In this document: piece after piece, positions 1-7,729 of the stretch
How the letters are laid out: each line of letters opens with the position of its first letter
How positions within the stretch are numbered: position 1 is the first letter of the stretch
Notes under the pieces: generated by a model
The model's input: only the letters and a program-made list of their open reading frames with translations
Told to the model about the DNA's origin: nothing
The model's database searches: none
Program-made: the position numbers and the translations under genes
Source of the DNA: Microthrixaceae bacterium
GTDB taxonomy: Bacteria; Actinomycetota; Acidimicrobiia; Acidimicrobiales; DATDAH01
Length of the DNA: 64,000 nt
Assembly: GCA_020637195.1 (NCBI GenBank)
Contig: JACJWK010000002.1
Span: forward strand, 124,001-188,000
Reading direction: 5' to 3'

Positions 1-275
1 AACGAGAGGGGTTCCTCGAGCGGCACCGCGATCGAGACCGCGGCCGCCGCCGACGCCAGCAGCCCCGCGAGGGTGATGCCCACCTGGATCGTGGCCAGGA
101 AGCGGTTGGGCTCGCGCGCCAGGCCGGCGAGCACCCGTCCGGCGTTCGAGTCCTCTTCCAGGCGCTGGAGCTGGCCTTCGCGGAGCGAGACCAGGGCCAT
201 CTCGGTGCCCGCGAACGCGGCGTTCACCGCGACGAGCACCGCGACGAGTCCGAGCTGGGGCAACAGGTCGTTCAC
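1..275 (-). CDS. CNNM/DUF21 (hemolysin-like) membrane transporter, N-terminal part
   Basis: This is the first 91 or so residues of a membrane protein that runs off the left edge. It starts at a GTG with a GGAGGA ribosome site about 10 bases upstream. The N-terminus has a hydrophobic helix followed by a small-residue and acidic stretch (NAAFAGTEMALVSLREGQ), then an Arg/Asn-rich amphipathic part and a second hydrophobic segment (IQVGITLAGLLASAAAAVS). That pattern is typical of the CNNM (DUF21) domain of CorC/HlyC/TlyC proteins, which usually continue into CBS and CorC_HlyC domains outside this window. Family members are linked to Mg2+/Co2+ efflux; the substrate here is inferred only. Confidence 0.8.
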   Translation of the reverse strand, partial: MNDLLPQLGLVAVLVAVNAAFAGTEMALVSLREGQLQRLEEDSNAGRVLAGLAREPNRFLATIQVGITLAGLLASAAAAVSIAVPLEEPLS

Positions 276-429
276 CGAGGCTCACTCCTCCGGGGCATCG
301 GGCGCGGACGCACTCCTCGCTCCGACGACGGCGTCGGTGGCGGGCAGCACCGGGAGGGGGAGGGCGGGCGCATCGGTGGTCCCGTGCGAGTGTACGGGTG
401 GTCCGGGTGAACCTCGCCGCCGGCCCGGC

Positions 430-1640
430 TCAGGCGACCGCCAACCGGGAGACGCCGAGGAAGGTGCAGACGTAGAAGGTGCCGCCGTCGCCCGGGCACG
501 GGAACAGCACCGACTGGAGCCCCGTGCCGTTGTCGGCCCGGGCCCGTTCGGCCCCCGTCGCGACGTCGCGCACCACCACGTCGGCGTGGTCGCCGGTGAC
601 CAGCTCACCCGAGCCCTCGTAGAGCAGCAGGTGCCCGCCGTGATCCTGGTCGTGGCGCCAGCGCGGCTCGAGGGTGTCGAGGTCGAAGCCCGCCAGCACC
701 CCGTTGCCGGAGTCGTAGGCCACGGCCACGCCCCGCTCCTCGTCGACGACGGGTGGGTTCGCCACGAGCCCGCCCGGCCGACCGCACACCTCGACGAGGG
801 CGACCTCGGTCGTGGTCAGGTCGACCCGCACCAGGTGGAGCGGCGCGGTCGAGACCCCGTGGCCGCGCAGCGTGCCCGAGTAGCCGTCGGCGCCCTCGCC
901 GTCGTCGAGGAACCACGCCGCGCCGGCCGTGAGCACGCAGTCCCAGCCGTAGGTCTGGCCCTCCATCGTGCGGTAGCGGGCCCGGAACCCCTCGTCGAGA
1001 GCGAGCCGACGGCCGTCCCAGGCCACCCGGAGCAGGCTCGTGTCGCCCACCACGTACACGGTGTCGCCCTGCGCCGAGAGGCGGGCGATGGAGGGCTCGG
1101 GGAGGACCAGCCGGTCCACGATGCGGAGGTCCTCGGGGTCGAGCGCGCGACCAGCTCGCACGGCTCGCGGTCGGCGGCCGCGACGGGCCGATCGGGCCGT
1201 GACCCCGCGAAGTCCTTGGTGACGAGGGTGCCGTCGGCCAGGGCGACGAAGCTGTTGTACGGGCGGTGGCGGGGGAGCCGGGTGGTGGCGGTGCGCCGCA
1301 GGTCGGGGTCGAGTCGGTGGGCGTGGTCGCCGAAGACGACGTGGATCGCCCCGTCGGGGGCGACGCCGAGGCCGCCCGGCCACACCGGACCGCCGGGGAG
1401 CTCCTCGGACTGCTCGAGCGGCTCCAGGGTGACCGGGTCGATGCGCTCGACCGTGCACACCGCGTCGTCCCCCGCGGTGTGGCGCAGGAGGAAGTAGGCG
1501 CCGGCGCCGTCGGTGACGACCATGGTGGCCGCGGGTGCCGCCCGGGTCGTGACCTCCAGGCCGCGGTCGGGACCGGTGCCGAGGGTGCCCGCCACCCGTT
1601 GCCGTCGTTCGGGCCCACCGTCCTCGTAGCGCCAGGTCAT
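430..1640 (-). CDS. Beta-propeller protein of unknown function, one frameshift
   Basis: The protein starts MTWRYEDGGPERRQ and alternates short strands with recurring patterns such as IDPVTLEPL, GVAPDGAIHVVF, GDTVYVVGDTSLLRV and FDLDTLEPRW, which suggests a beta-propeller of about 400 residues. I see no signal peptide, so it is probably cytoplasmic. The reading frame changes near position 1150: the text up to ...REPCELV is in one frame and continues as ...ALDPEDLRIVDRLV in the next, which fits a single lost base. Both halves are otherwise open and keep propeller character, so an assembly error is more likely than gene decay. It is divergent from the heme-binding barrel gene. I cannot assign a function. 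Confidence 0.65.
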
Positions 1641-1716
1641 GGGCGCCAGTCTGGTTCGTGGTCGTCTCCCGCGCCGACGGGACCTTCGCCCCTGCCGTCC
1701 CGTGCGTCCGGTCGGT

Positions 1717-1722
1717 TACGGT
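1717..1722 (+). promoter_or_regulatory. Leaderless-type -10 box (TACGGT)
   Basis: TACGGT lies 6 bases before the ATG at 1729, and no ribosome site is visible. The same box and spacing occur before several other genes of the window, for example at 11707 and 19890. This supports ATG 1729 as the start of the barrel protein. Confidence 0.45.
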
Positions 1723-1728
1723 CCGGCC

Positions 1729-2295
1729 ATGACACTGCTCGGACCGTTGGAGGCGCTCGCCGGCGAGTGGGAGGGCGACCAGGGCCTGGACGTCTCGTTC
1801 CACCACGACGTGGGCGCGGTGGTGGAGACCCCGTATCGCGAGGTGACCACCTTCAAGCCGTTCGGCCCGGTGGAGAACGGGCGCCAGGTCCTCTACGGAC
1901 TCGACTACAAGACCGCCATGTGGCGGGCCGACGAGGCCGATCCCTTCCACACCGAGCTGGGCTACTGGCTCTGGGACGCCGAGCGCGGCGAGGTGATGCG
2001 GGCCTTCGTCATCCCGCGGGGCTCGGCCATCCTGGCCGGGGGGTCGGCGGCGGCCGACGCCACGACCTTCACCCTCGTGGCCGACAGCGACGGCGCGGAC
2101 TACGGCATGGCCACGAACCCCTACCTCGACGCCAACGCGAAGTGCGTGCACTACGAGGTGACGGTCACCGTCGACGGCGCCACCATGACCTACGACGAGG
2201 ACTCGGTGCTGGCGATGAGCAACCTGCCCGACCTGCTCCACCACACCGACCGCAACACCCTGGCGCGCACCGTCGCCTACCAGCTCGAGGTCTGA
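1729..2295 (+). CDS. Heme-binding beta-barrel (nitrobindin / FABP-like) protein
   Basis: The 188-residue protein opens with LGPLEALAGEWEGDQG, then Y-R-E-V-T-T-F, and later AFVIPRGSAILAGG and a histidine pair near the end (LLHHTDRNTLARTVAYQLEV). This is the layout of the nitrobindin/THAP4-like heme-binding family (former DUF1794), which makes a 10-stranded barrel holding ferric heme through a C-terminal histidine and handles NO or peroxynitrite. Many family members have a more obvious GxWxGxG motif; here it is GEWEGDQG. The start is set by the close upstream TACGGT box. It is probably monocistronic. Family call is fairly firm; the physiological role is inferred. Confidence 0.8.
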   Translation: MTLLGPLEALAGEWEGDQGLDVSFHHDVGAVVETPYREVTTFKPFGPVENGRQVLYGLDYKTAMWRADEADPFHTELGYWLWDAERGEVMRAFVIPRGSAILAGGSAAADATTFTLVADSDGADYGMATNPYLDANAKCVHYEVTVTVDGATMTYDEDSVLAMSNLPDLLHHTDRNTLARTVAYQLEV

Positions 2296-2335
2296 TCGCG
2301 TTCTCGTCGGGCCGCCCCACGGGTAGCGGGGGAGG

Positions 2336-3091
2336 ATGGACCTCCGCGCCTGCCTGTTGAACTGCACCCTCAAGCCGTCGCCGGCGGCGTCGAGCACCGA
2401 CGCCATGCTCGGCCTGTTCCGCGAGGGCCTCACGTCGCAGGGGGTGACGGTGGGCGACACCCTGCGCATCGTCGACCACCGGGTGGCGCCGGGGGTGTCG
2501 CACGACGAGGGTGGCGGCGACGAGTGGCCGTCGATCGAGGAGCAGATCCTGGCCGCGCAGATCCTGGTGTTCGGGACGCCCATCTGGGTCGGGCACCCGG
2601 CCAGCACCGCGCAGCGCGTCGTCGAGCGCCTCGACGCCTTCATCTCGGAGACCGACGACCGCGGTCAGATGCCCACCGCCGACCGGGTGGCGCTCGTGGC
2701 GGTCGTCGGCAACGAGGACGGCGCCCACCACGTCGGCGCCGAGCTCTACCAGGCGCTCGCCGACGTCGGCTTCACCATCCCGGCCAACGGCCAGGCCTAC
2801 TGGGTCGGGCCGGCGATGGGCTCGACCGACTTCCAGGACCTCGACGAGGTGCCCGACAAGGTCCGCTCGACGGCGTCGACCGCGGTCGCCAACGGTGTCC
2901 ACCTGGCCCGGCTCCTCGCCGGCGAGGCCCCTATCCGGCCGTGGGCTGGAGCAGGCCGCTCGGACAGCCACGTGGCGTCGCGCCAGGCGTCGCCGCCGAT
3001 GTCGTTGTTGAAATACGCGTGGACGTCGGCGCCGGTGTCGAGCCACTCGCCGAGCCGGTCGGCGACACGCCAGAGCCTGCGGCCGGTGTAG
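2336..3091 (+). CDS. Flavodoxin-fold NAD(P)H-dependent FMN reductase
   Basis: A GGGGGAGG ribosome site precedes the ATG. The N-terminus CLLNCTLKPSP followed by SSTDAML is the FMN-phosphate loop seen in NADPH-dependent FMN reductase/flavodoxin-fold enzymes. FGTPIWVGHPASTAQR is the conserved second loop, and a later GNEDGAHH resembles the isoalloxazine-contact region. The recognisable domain ends near LARLLAGEAP (about residue 200, position 2935). The remaining 50 or so residues overlap the opposing DUF72 gene and look non-homologous, so the true stop is probably near 2935-2960 and hidden by an indel in the run of C at 2928-2931. The substrate (quinone, flavin or nitro compound) is unknown. Confidence 0.8.
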   Translation: MDLRACLLNCTLKPSPAASSTDAMLGLFREGLTSQGVTVGDTLRIVDHRVAPGVSHDEGGGDEWPSIEEQILAAQILVFGTPIWVGHPASTAQRVVERLDAFISETDDRGQMPTADRVALVAVVGNEDGAHHVGAELYQALADVGFTIPANGQAYWVGPAMGSTDFQDLDEVPDKVRSTASTAVANGVHLARLLAGEAPIRPWAGAGRSDSHVASRQASPPMSLLKYAWTSAPVSSHSPSRSATRQSLRPV

Positions 3092-3687
3092 CGCCCCACG
3101 TACCGCTCGTGCCCGAGGGCGTGCGGGCCGTGGAACCGGACGTAGGTCCAGTCCGTCGTGCGGAGCCACGGGTGGTCGGGAAGCAGGTCGTGCAGGCACA
3201 GGGGCGCGCCGTGGCGCTCGAGGGGTGGCGAAGACGTCGTCGTGCAGCCACGACGGGTCCGCAGCTCCACCGCCCAGCGGATCCGGCGCAGTGCGGCGTC
3301 GAGAACTCGTCGAGACGGCCGACGTCGCGGTGCCAGCGGGGCGGGAGCTGCACCAGGTTGGGACCGAGGTGGTCGCCCAGGCCGTCGACCCGGTCGAGGT
3401 GGTTGGCCAGCCACGTCGAGGGGTCGCGCAGCTTGCGGCGGTGGGTCCCGTACTGGCCGACCTTGACCGCGTAGCGAAAGCCCGGCGGCGCCTGGGTGGC
3501 CCAGTGCTCGACGGTCGACGGCGGCGGGAGCCGGTAGAAGGTGTTGTTGATCTCGACGCTGTCGAAGTGCCGGGCGTAGTGCTCGAACCAGCGGCGCTGG
3601 GGGAGTCCCCGCCGGGTAGACGGCGCCGCGCCAGTCCCGGTAGACCCAGCCCGAGCAGCCGGCGCAGGCTACACCCGATGACGTCAC
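2931..3687 (-). CDS. DUF72 (YecE-like) protein, several frameshifts
   Basis: The N-terminus CSGWVYRDWRGAVYPAG is the DUF72 signature (sGWsYxdWxGxFYP). Further parts in other frames give HFDSVEINNTFYRLP, FRYAVKVGQYGTH and LVQLPPRW, all hallmarks of the family, and the C-terminal third (RTTDWTYVRFHGPH, ADVHAYFNNDIGGDA) is in one frame. At least three frame changes, near 3610, 3300 and 3230, break the gene. DUF72 proteins are TIM-barrel enzymes of unknown reaction. Because every segment keeps family residues, I treat the breaks as sequence errors. The GTG start overlaps the stop of a 45-codon ORF upstream. Confidence 0.65.
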
Positions 3688-3821
3688 CGGCTCACCGCCT
3701 CCTCCAGCTTCTCCCTGCGCACGTCGGCCTCGGGCCAGGCGTCGCAGAGGACGTGCTCGTCGAGGTTGTCGCCGCCGCCCCGGGCGCGACGGGAGACCAG
3801 AAACCCCGGCGCGGGGACCAC
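3684..3821 (-). CDS. Possible 45-residue protein, doubtful
   Basis: A GTG-initiated ORF ends with TGA overlapping the GTG start of the DUF72 gene, an arrangement that would allow translational coupling. Its C-terminal half is charged (EHVLCDAWPEADVRREKLEE) and looks protein-like. However, the start lies inside the terminator-like hairpin of the upstream gene, and the neighbourhood contains indels, so it could be the tail of something else or chance. Confidence 0.25.
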   Translation of the reverse strand: MVPAPGFLVSRRARGGGDNLDEHVLCDAWPEADVRREKLEEAVSR

Positions 3822-3833
3822 CCCCCGCGCCGG
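3806..3833 (-). terminator. Hairpin terminator after the SHOCT gene
   Basis: Two perfect 11-base arms (CCGGCGCGGGG at 3806-3816 and its complement at 3823-3833) enclose a 6-base loop, about 25 bases downstream of the SHOCT stop. On the minus strand it is followed by a short T-containing stretch (GGGGTTTCTGG). It is GC-rich with a weak T tract, as is common for actinobacterial terminators. Confidence 0.6.
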
Positions 3834-3835
3834 CG

Positions 3836-3860
3836 CTCAGCTCAGCTCAGCTCAGCTCAG
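3836..3860. repeat. Five tandem CTCAG pentamers
   Basis: CTCAG is repeated five times without a mismatch, ending over the TGA stop of the SHOCT gene and running up to its terminator hairpin. A pentamer tract at a stop codon could vary in copy number, but an expansion would change only the last codon region and the 3' untranslated part. Confidence 0.9.
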
Positions 3861-4174
3861 ATGCCGAGCACCTTGGCCTTGGCGGCCGCGAACTCCTCGT
3901 CGGTCAGCAGGCCCTGCTGCTTCAGCTGGGCCAGGCGCGCGATCTCGTCGGTGGGGCTCTCGGCGGCCGGGGCGGGCGCCGGGGCCGGCGGGGGCGGCGG
4001 CGGGGCCTGCTGCGGCGCCGCCTGCTGCTCGTACGCCTGCTCGCGCTGCGCGTAGATGTTGGCGTCGCGGGTGGCGTACTTCTCGGCCTGGCGGCGCTGC
4101 ACCCGCCCGCTCACGGCGGTGGCGGTGCCGGCGACGACCGCGGTGCGGGCCATCCCTCGGATCAGTCCGGGCAT
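3857..4174 (-). CDS. SHOCT-domain small protein
   Basis: The 105-residue protein has an N-terminal part with a possible short hydrophobic segment (GMARTAVVAGTATAVSG), a Gln/Tyr-rich middle, a run of proline and Pro-Ala repeats, and a C-terminal SHOCT motif (ARLAQLKQQGLLTDEEF followed by AAAKAKVLGI). SHOCT is a short C-terminal helical hairpin found on many membrane-associated bacterial proteins and probably used for oligomerisation. It lies just downstream of the DUF6325 gene on the same strand, separated by about 33 bases, so the two may be co-transcribed and work together. The specific role is unknown. Confidence 0.85.
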   Translation of the reverse strand: MPGLIRGMARTAVVAGTATAVSGRVQRRQAEKYATRDANIYAQREQAYEQQAAPQQAPPPPPPAPAPAPAAESPTDEIARLAQLKQQGLLTDEEFAAAKAKVLGI

Positions 4175-4207
4175 GTCGGTCTCCTCTCGATCGGTCTTGC
4201 GGGCGGA

Positions 4208-4645
4208 TCAGGCGTCGAGCGCGTCCAGCGCGTCGAGCACGTCCTGGGCCGGGATGCGGGCGGAGGCGATGAGCTCGCCGCCGGCCCGGCGCACGGCCGC
4301 GGCGAAGGGCGCGGCCCACGCGTTCTCGTACACGATGATGGCGCCCACCTTGCCCGGCTCGAGGGCGTCGCCGGCTTCGGCCAGGTCCTCGTCGCTCAGC
4401 AGGCCCGACTGCGCCCCGGCGATGGCGCCGAAGTCGCCGGCGGCCTCGGCCGCCGCCTCGGCGAGGTCGATGGCGGCGACGTCGCCGTCGGCGTCCTTGG
4501 CCAACAGGGCGACGTCGAGCAGGCGCACCACGCCCGCCTCGACGAGGTCGAGCAGGGCCGCGGCGGCCTCACCCCGCAGCTTGTCGGGGTCGAGCTCGAT
4601 CAAGATGAAGTCGATCGGGCCGATCGCGTCGTCGTCGATGGTCAC
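4208..4645 (-). CDS. DUF6325/DUF1269-like small protein
   Basis: The GTG start at 4645 has an AAGGAG site 5-6 bases upstream, which decides it. The 145-residue product opens GPIDFILIELDPDKL and contains LLDLVEAGVVRLLDVALLAK and GAIIVYENAWAAPFAAAVRRAGGELIAS. This is the pattern of actinobacterial DUF6325 proteins, which are related to DUF1269 and often sit beside SHOCT proteins, as here. No catalytic residues or membrane segments are evident. The family name is from memory and moderately sure; a stress or envelope role is only a guess. Confidence 0.75.
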   Translation of the reverse strand: MTIDDDAIGPIDFILIELDPDKLRGEAAAALLDLVEAGVVRLLDVALLAKDADGDVAAIDLAEAAAEAAGDFGAIAGAQSGLLSDEDLAEAGDALEPGKVGAIIVYENAWAAPFAAAVRRAGGELIASARIPAQDVLDALDALDA

Positions 4646-4700
4646 CAGCGGCTCCTTTTCGGGGGACGGCGCCGAGGGTATCCCAGCGTCTACGGGCTGG

Positions 4701-5360
4701 TCACCACCCGGATCGGGCGACGTCCCCCGGTCCGGCGGCGAGGGCGGCGCGCACCTCGGCCAGGAACGGCCCCAGCACCGTGCCGACCTGCTCGGCGGCC
4801 TTGGCGGGCGGCACCGTGGGGACGGTGGCATGGCTGATCGCGAGGCGCACGAGCAGCTCGCAGACGAGGCGGGTCTCGGCCTGCGGGAGCTCGGGCCAGT
4901 TGCGCAGCACGAAGTCGGTGAGGCGGTCGGTGCTGGTGAGCAGGACGGGCAGGCCGGCGGAGCTGGCCACGAGGGCGTGGAGGCCCTCGGCCCCCGTGGT
5001 GGCCTCGAGCGCCCGCACGAGCGGGTGCTCGGCGGCCAGCTCGAGGAAGACCCGGAAGGCGTCCTCGAGCGCACCGCCCAGGTCGTCCGAGCGCGCCGCG
5101 ACGACCTCTTCGATCTGCACCAGGAACTGCTCGGACGCCCACAGGACGTAGGCCTGGGCGAGGTCGTCGCGGCTGCCGAACTCGTTGTAGAGGGTCTGGC
5201 GGCTCACGCCGGCCGCGCGGGCGATCTCGGCCATGGTGATGGCGGTCCAGGGCCGCTCGGCCGCCAGCGCGTCGAGGGCCTCGAAGACGGTGGAGCGCAG
5301 CAGGCGGCGGGAGGCGTCCGCGAATCGGCGCGGGCCGGCGTCGCCGTCGATCGCGGGCAT
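4701..5360 (-). CDS. TetR-family regulator downstream of alkB
   Basis: A TetR_N helix-turn-helix is clear: ITMAEIARAAGVSRQTLYNEF at about residues 40-60, followed by a helical ligand domain ending near residue 219. I chose ATG 5360 because the helices align from there and because an ACCCTA (TAGGGT on the minus strand) lies 7 bases upstream. That -10 box overlaps the TAG stop of alkB. The gene therefore sits 10 bases after alkB but also appears to have its own leaderless promoter. By position it is a candidate regulator of alkB and of the divergent diiron gene; the ligand may be an alkane or fatty acid derivative (inference). Confidence 0.88.
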   Translation of the reverse strand: MPAIDGDAGPRRFADASRRLLRSTVFEALDALAAERPWTAITMAEIARAAGVSRQTLYNEFGSRDDLAQAYVLWASEQFLVQIEEVVAARSDDLGGALEDAFRVFLELAAEHPLVRALEATTGAEGLHALVASSAGLPVLLTSTDRLTDFVLRNWPELPQAETRLVCELLVRLAISHATVPTVPPAKAAEQVGTVLGPFLAEVRAALAAGPGDVARSGW

Positions 5361-5370
5361 GGGCACGACC

Positions 5371-6546
5371 CTAGGGCGCGGCATGGCCCGCGAGCAGCCG
5401 GGTGCGCCGCCTCGGGCACACGTTGGCCCGCGTCAGGTCGCCGTCGTAGAACGCGAGGACCCTCGGGTCCATCACCCGCCGCCACAGCGGCGGGACCGCG
5501 GCGAGCACGACCATGCCGGCGTAGCCCGTGGGGAGCTGGGGCACCTCGTCGAAGTGCCGCAGGGTCTGGAAGCGCCGGGTGGGGTGGGCGTGGTGGTCGC
5601 TGTGGCGCTGGAGCTGGTAGAGCAACACGTTGGAGGCCACGTTGCTGGCGTTCCACGAGTGCTCGGGCCGGCAGCGCTCGTAGCGGCCGTCGTCCCGGCG
5701 CTCGCGCCGCAGCCCGTAGTGCTCGATGTAGTTGACCACCTCGAGGAGCAGGAACCCGAGGATCGCCTGCACGACCAGCCAGGGGGCCACGGACCACCCG
5801 AACCCGGCGACCAGCGCGCCGAACAGCACGACCGTCATCGCCCAGGCGTTGAGCACGTCGTTGCGTGGCGACCAGAAGCGGTCGCCCGCCCGCCGGCGGC
5901 GGTCGCGCTCGATGCGCACGGCCGAGCGGGCGCTGCCGATCACCGTCCGGGGCACGAACGCGTAGAAGCTCTCGCCGAAGCGGGAGCTGGCGGGGTCCTC
6001 GGGCGTGGACACCCGCTGGTGGTGGCCCCGGTTGTGCTCGACGTAGAAGTGGCCGTACGCGGACTGCGACAGCGCCACCTTGGCGAGCCAGCGCTCCAGC
6101 GTGGGGTGCTTGTGGCCGAGCTCGTGCGCGGTGTTGATGGCGATCCCGGCCACGCAGCCGACCGTCGCGGCGAGCCCGAGGGCGGCGAAGGGGGACAGGT
6201 CGCCCGACGCCCACACCGAGCACGCCCAGACGAGCGACGCGAACTGGAGCGGCAGGTACGCGTAGGTGAGGTGCCGGTAGTAGCGGTCGTCGTCCAGGGC
6301 GGCCGCGGCCTCCTCGGGCGGGTTGAGGGTGTCGAGGCCGAGGGCCTGGTCGAGCAGGGGCATCAGCCCGAAGACGAGGACCGGGCCGATCCACCAGAAT
6401 CCGCTCCAACCCGTGGCCGCCACGAGGCCGCCGGCGAGGAACGGCAGCACCGGCACCACGAGGGCGAGGGGCCAGAAGGCGCGGCGGGGGTCGTGCCATC
6501 GCCGGTCGGACGGCGGGGCGGCGGCGTCGACGTTGGAGGGTGCCAT
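5371..6546 (-). CDS. alkB: Alkane 1-monooxygenase (AlkB)
   Basis: This 391-residue integral membrane non-heme diiron hydroxylase oxidises terminal carbons of medium- or long-chain alkanes, using electrons from rubredoxin. All histidine boxes are present: HELGHK at 141-146, EHNRGHH at 170-176, NYIEHYG at 272-278 and LQRHSDHH at 312-319. Six or so hydrophobic segments lie between residues 25 and 270. There is no C-terminal rubredoxin fusion and no rubredoxin gene within the window, so electron donors must come from elsewhere. The ATG at 6546 lies directly after a good promoter, so the transcript is probably leaderless. tetR follows after 10 bases. Confidence 0.95.
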   Translation of the reverse strand: MAPSNVDAAAPPSDRRWHDPRRAFWPLALVVPVLPFLAGGLVAATGWSGFWWIGPVLVFGLMPLLDQALGLDTLNPPEEAAAALDDDRYYRHLTYAYLPLQFASLVWACSVWASGDLSPFAALGLAATVGCVAGIAINTAHELGHKHPTLERWLAKVALSQSAYGHFYVEHNRGHHQRVSTPEDPASSRFGESFYAFVPRTVIGSARSAVRIERDRRRRAGDRFWSPRNDVLNAWAMTVVLFGALVAGFGWSVAPWLVVQAILGFLLLEVVNYIEHYGLRRERRDDGRYERCRPEHSWNASNVASNVLLYQLQRHSDHHAHPTRRFQTLRHFDEVPQLPTGYAGMVVLAAVPPLWRRVMDPRVLAFYDGDLTRANVCPRRRTRLLAGHAAP

Positions 6547-6552
6547 GTCGGC

Positions 6553-6581
6553 ATCTTGTACACGTCGGTCTGATATGTCAA
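6553..6581 (-). promoter_or_regulatory. Promoter of alkB, leaderless
   Basis: On the minus strand TTGACA (6576-6581), a perfect -35 box, is followed after 17 bases by CAAGAT (6553-6558). The alkB ATG begins only 6 bases after the -10 box, so transcription should start at or within a base or two of the start codon. The whole divergent region to the diiron gene is only 94 bases and is less GC-rich than its surroundings. Confidence 0.6.
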
Positions 6582-6640
6582 GATCGTGTGCATCGTCCCG
6601 CCGAGCGTCCAGGCTCGGCCCCCCCGCCCCAGGAGCCGTC

Positions 6641-7711
6641 ATGACCCCCCTCGCCGCCGATGCCGACCGTCTCCTCGTCGAGGCCGAGAGCACCACGCAG
6701 TTCACGTGGGACTACGAGCCGGGCAACGCCCAGCTGACCCGCCTGTACGAGAAGGGCAAGGTCTCTCAGTGGAACGCCACGACCGACGTCGACTGGTCGC
6801 AGGACGTGTGCTGGGGTGAGCCCGACCCGTCGCTGAGCGAGGACGAGCGGGCCATGATCGGCAGCTTCCTCAACCTCGACGCGCCGGACTCGCCGTTCCA
6901 GGGCATGACCGAGGCGCAGCGCACGCTCGTCGGCTGGGAGCTCCAGGCATGGATGGTCAGCCAGTTCATGCACGGCGAGCAGGGCGCGCTCGTGGCCACC
7001 GCCCGCCTCGTGGAGACCGTGCCCGACATCGAGTCGAAGTACTACGCCGCCAACCAGGTGAACGACGAGGCCCGCCACGTGGAGGCCTACGCCACCTACC
7101 TCGGCACCAAGCTGCCCGGGCACACGTACGAGATCTCCGGGCCGCTCGAGGCGCTGCTGGTCGACATCATGACCGAGCGGCGCTGGGACATCACCTACCT
7201 GGGCATGCAGATCATGGTGGAGGGCCTGGCCCTCGCCGCCTTCGGGATGGGCAACGTCATGTTCAACGACCCGGTGATCAAGCAGATCACGGACCTGGTC
7301 ATGCGCGACGAGGCGCGCCACGTCGCCTTCGGCGTCCTCGCCCTCAAAGAGGTCGTGCCCGAGCTCAGCGCCGCCGAGCTGGCCGACCGCGAGGAGTTCC
7401 TGTTGGAGGCGACGGACCTGATGTACCGCCGCTTCCTGCTCGAGCAGCTCTGGGAGCGCCTCGGCGTCGACGTGGAGGAGGGGAAGGCCTTCGCCGCCAC
7501 CAACCCGCTCATGATCATGTTCCGCCAGGTGCTGTTCTCGAAGATCGTCCCCAACGTCAACAAGCTCGGCCTGATGACGCCGCGCGTCCGCCAGTGCTTC
7601 GAGGACCTCCAGGTCGCCCAGTTCGCCGACCAGCTCGACACCGCCAGCGAGGAGCTGTCGTCGCTCGACGCGGTGGACAACCTCGCCGACGTGGCTCGCG
7701 CCGCCGGCTGA
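6641..7711 (+). CDS. Ferritin-like diiron protein, putative oxygenase
   Basis: An AGGAG site precedes ATG 6641. The 356-residue protein carries the four-helix diiron ligand set of ferritin-like oxidases: an E in FMHGEQGAL, NDEARHVEAY (E...ExxH), a further E in MVEGLALAAF, and RDEARHVAFG (ExxH). The N-terminal WNATTDVDWSQDV stretch is typical of a group of uncharacterised actinobacterial diiron proteins related to AurF and R2 subunits. It is divergent from alkB across a 94-base shared promoter, so a role in hydrocarbon or lipid oxidation under the same regulator is plausible. No biochemical function can be assigned from sequence alone. Confidence 0.8.
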   Translation: MTPLAADADRLLVEAESTTQFTWDYEPGNAQLTRLYEKGKVSQWNATTDVDWSQDVCWGEPDPSLSEDERAMIGSFLNLDAPDSPFQGMTEAQRTLVGWELQAWMVSQFMHGEQGALVATARLVETVPDIESKYYAANQVNDEARHVEAYATYLGTKLPGHTYEISGPLEALLVDIMTERRWDITYLGMQIMVEGLALAAFGMGNVMFNDPVIKQITDLVMRDEARHVAFGVLALKEVVPELSAAELADREEFLLEATDLMYRRFLLEQLWERLGVDVEEGKAFAATNPLMIMFRQVLFSKIVPNVNKLGLMTPRVRQCFEDLQVAQFADQLDTASEELSSLDAVDNLADVARAAG

Positions 7712-7729
7712 CCGCGCGGCGCCGGTGGC

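Noticed and set aside
73..1497. Long plus-strand open frame opposite the propeller gene
   Set aside because: It is a GC-driven shadow frame with low-complexity Arg/Ala/Gly composition and no family motif; the minus-strand protein has propeller repeats.
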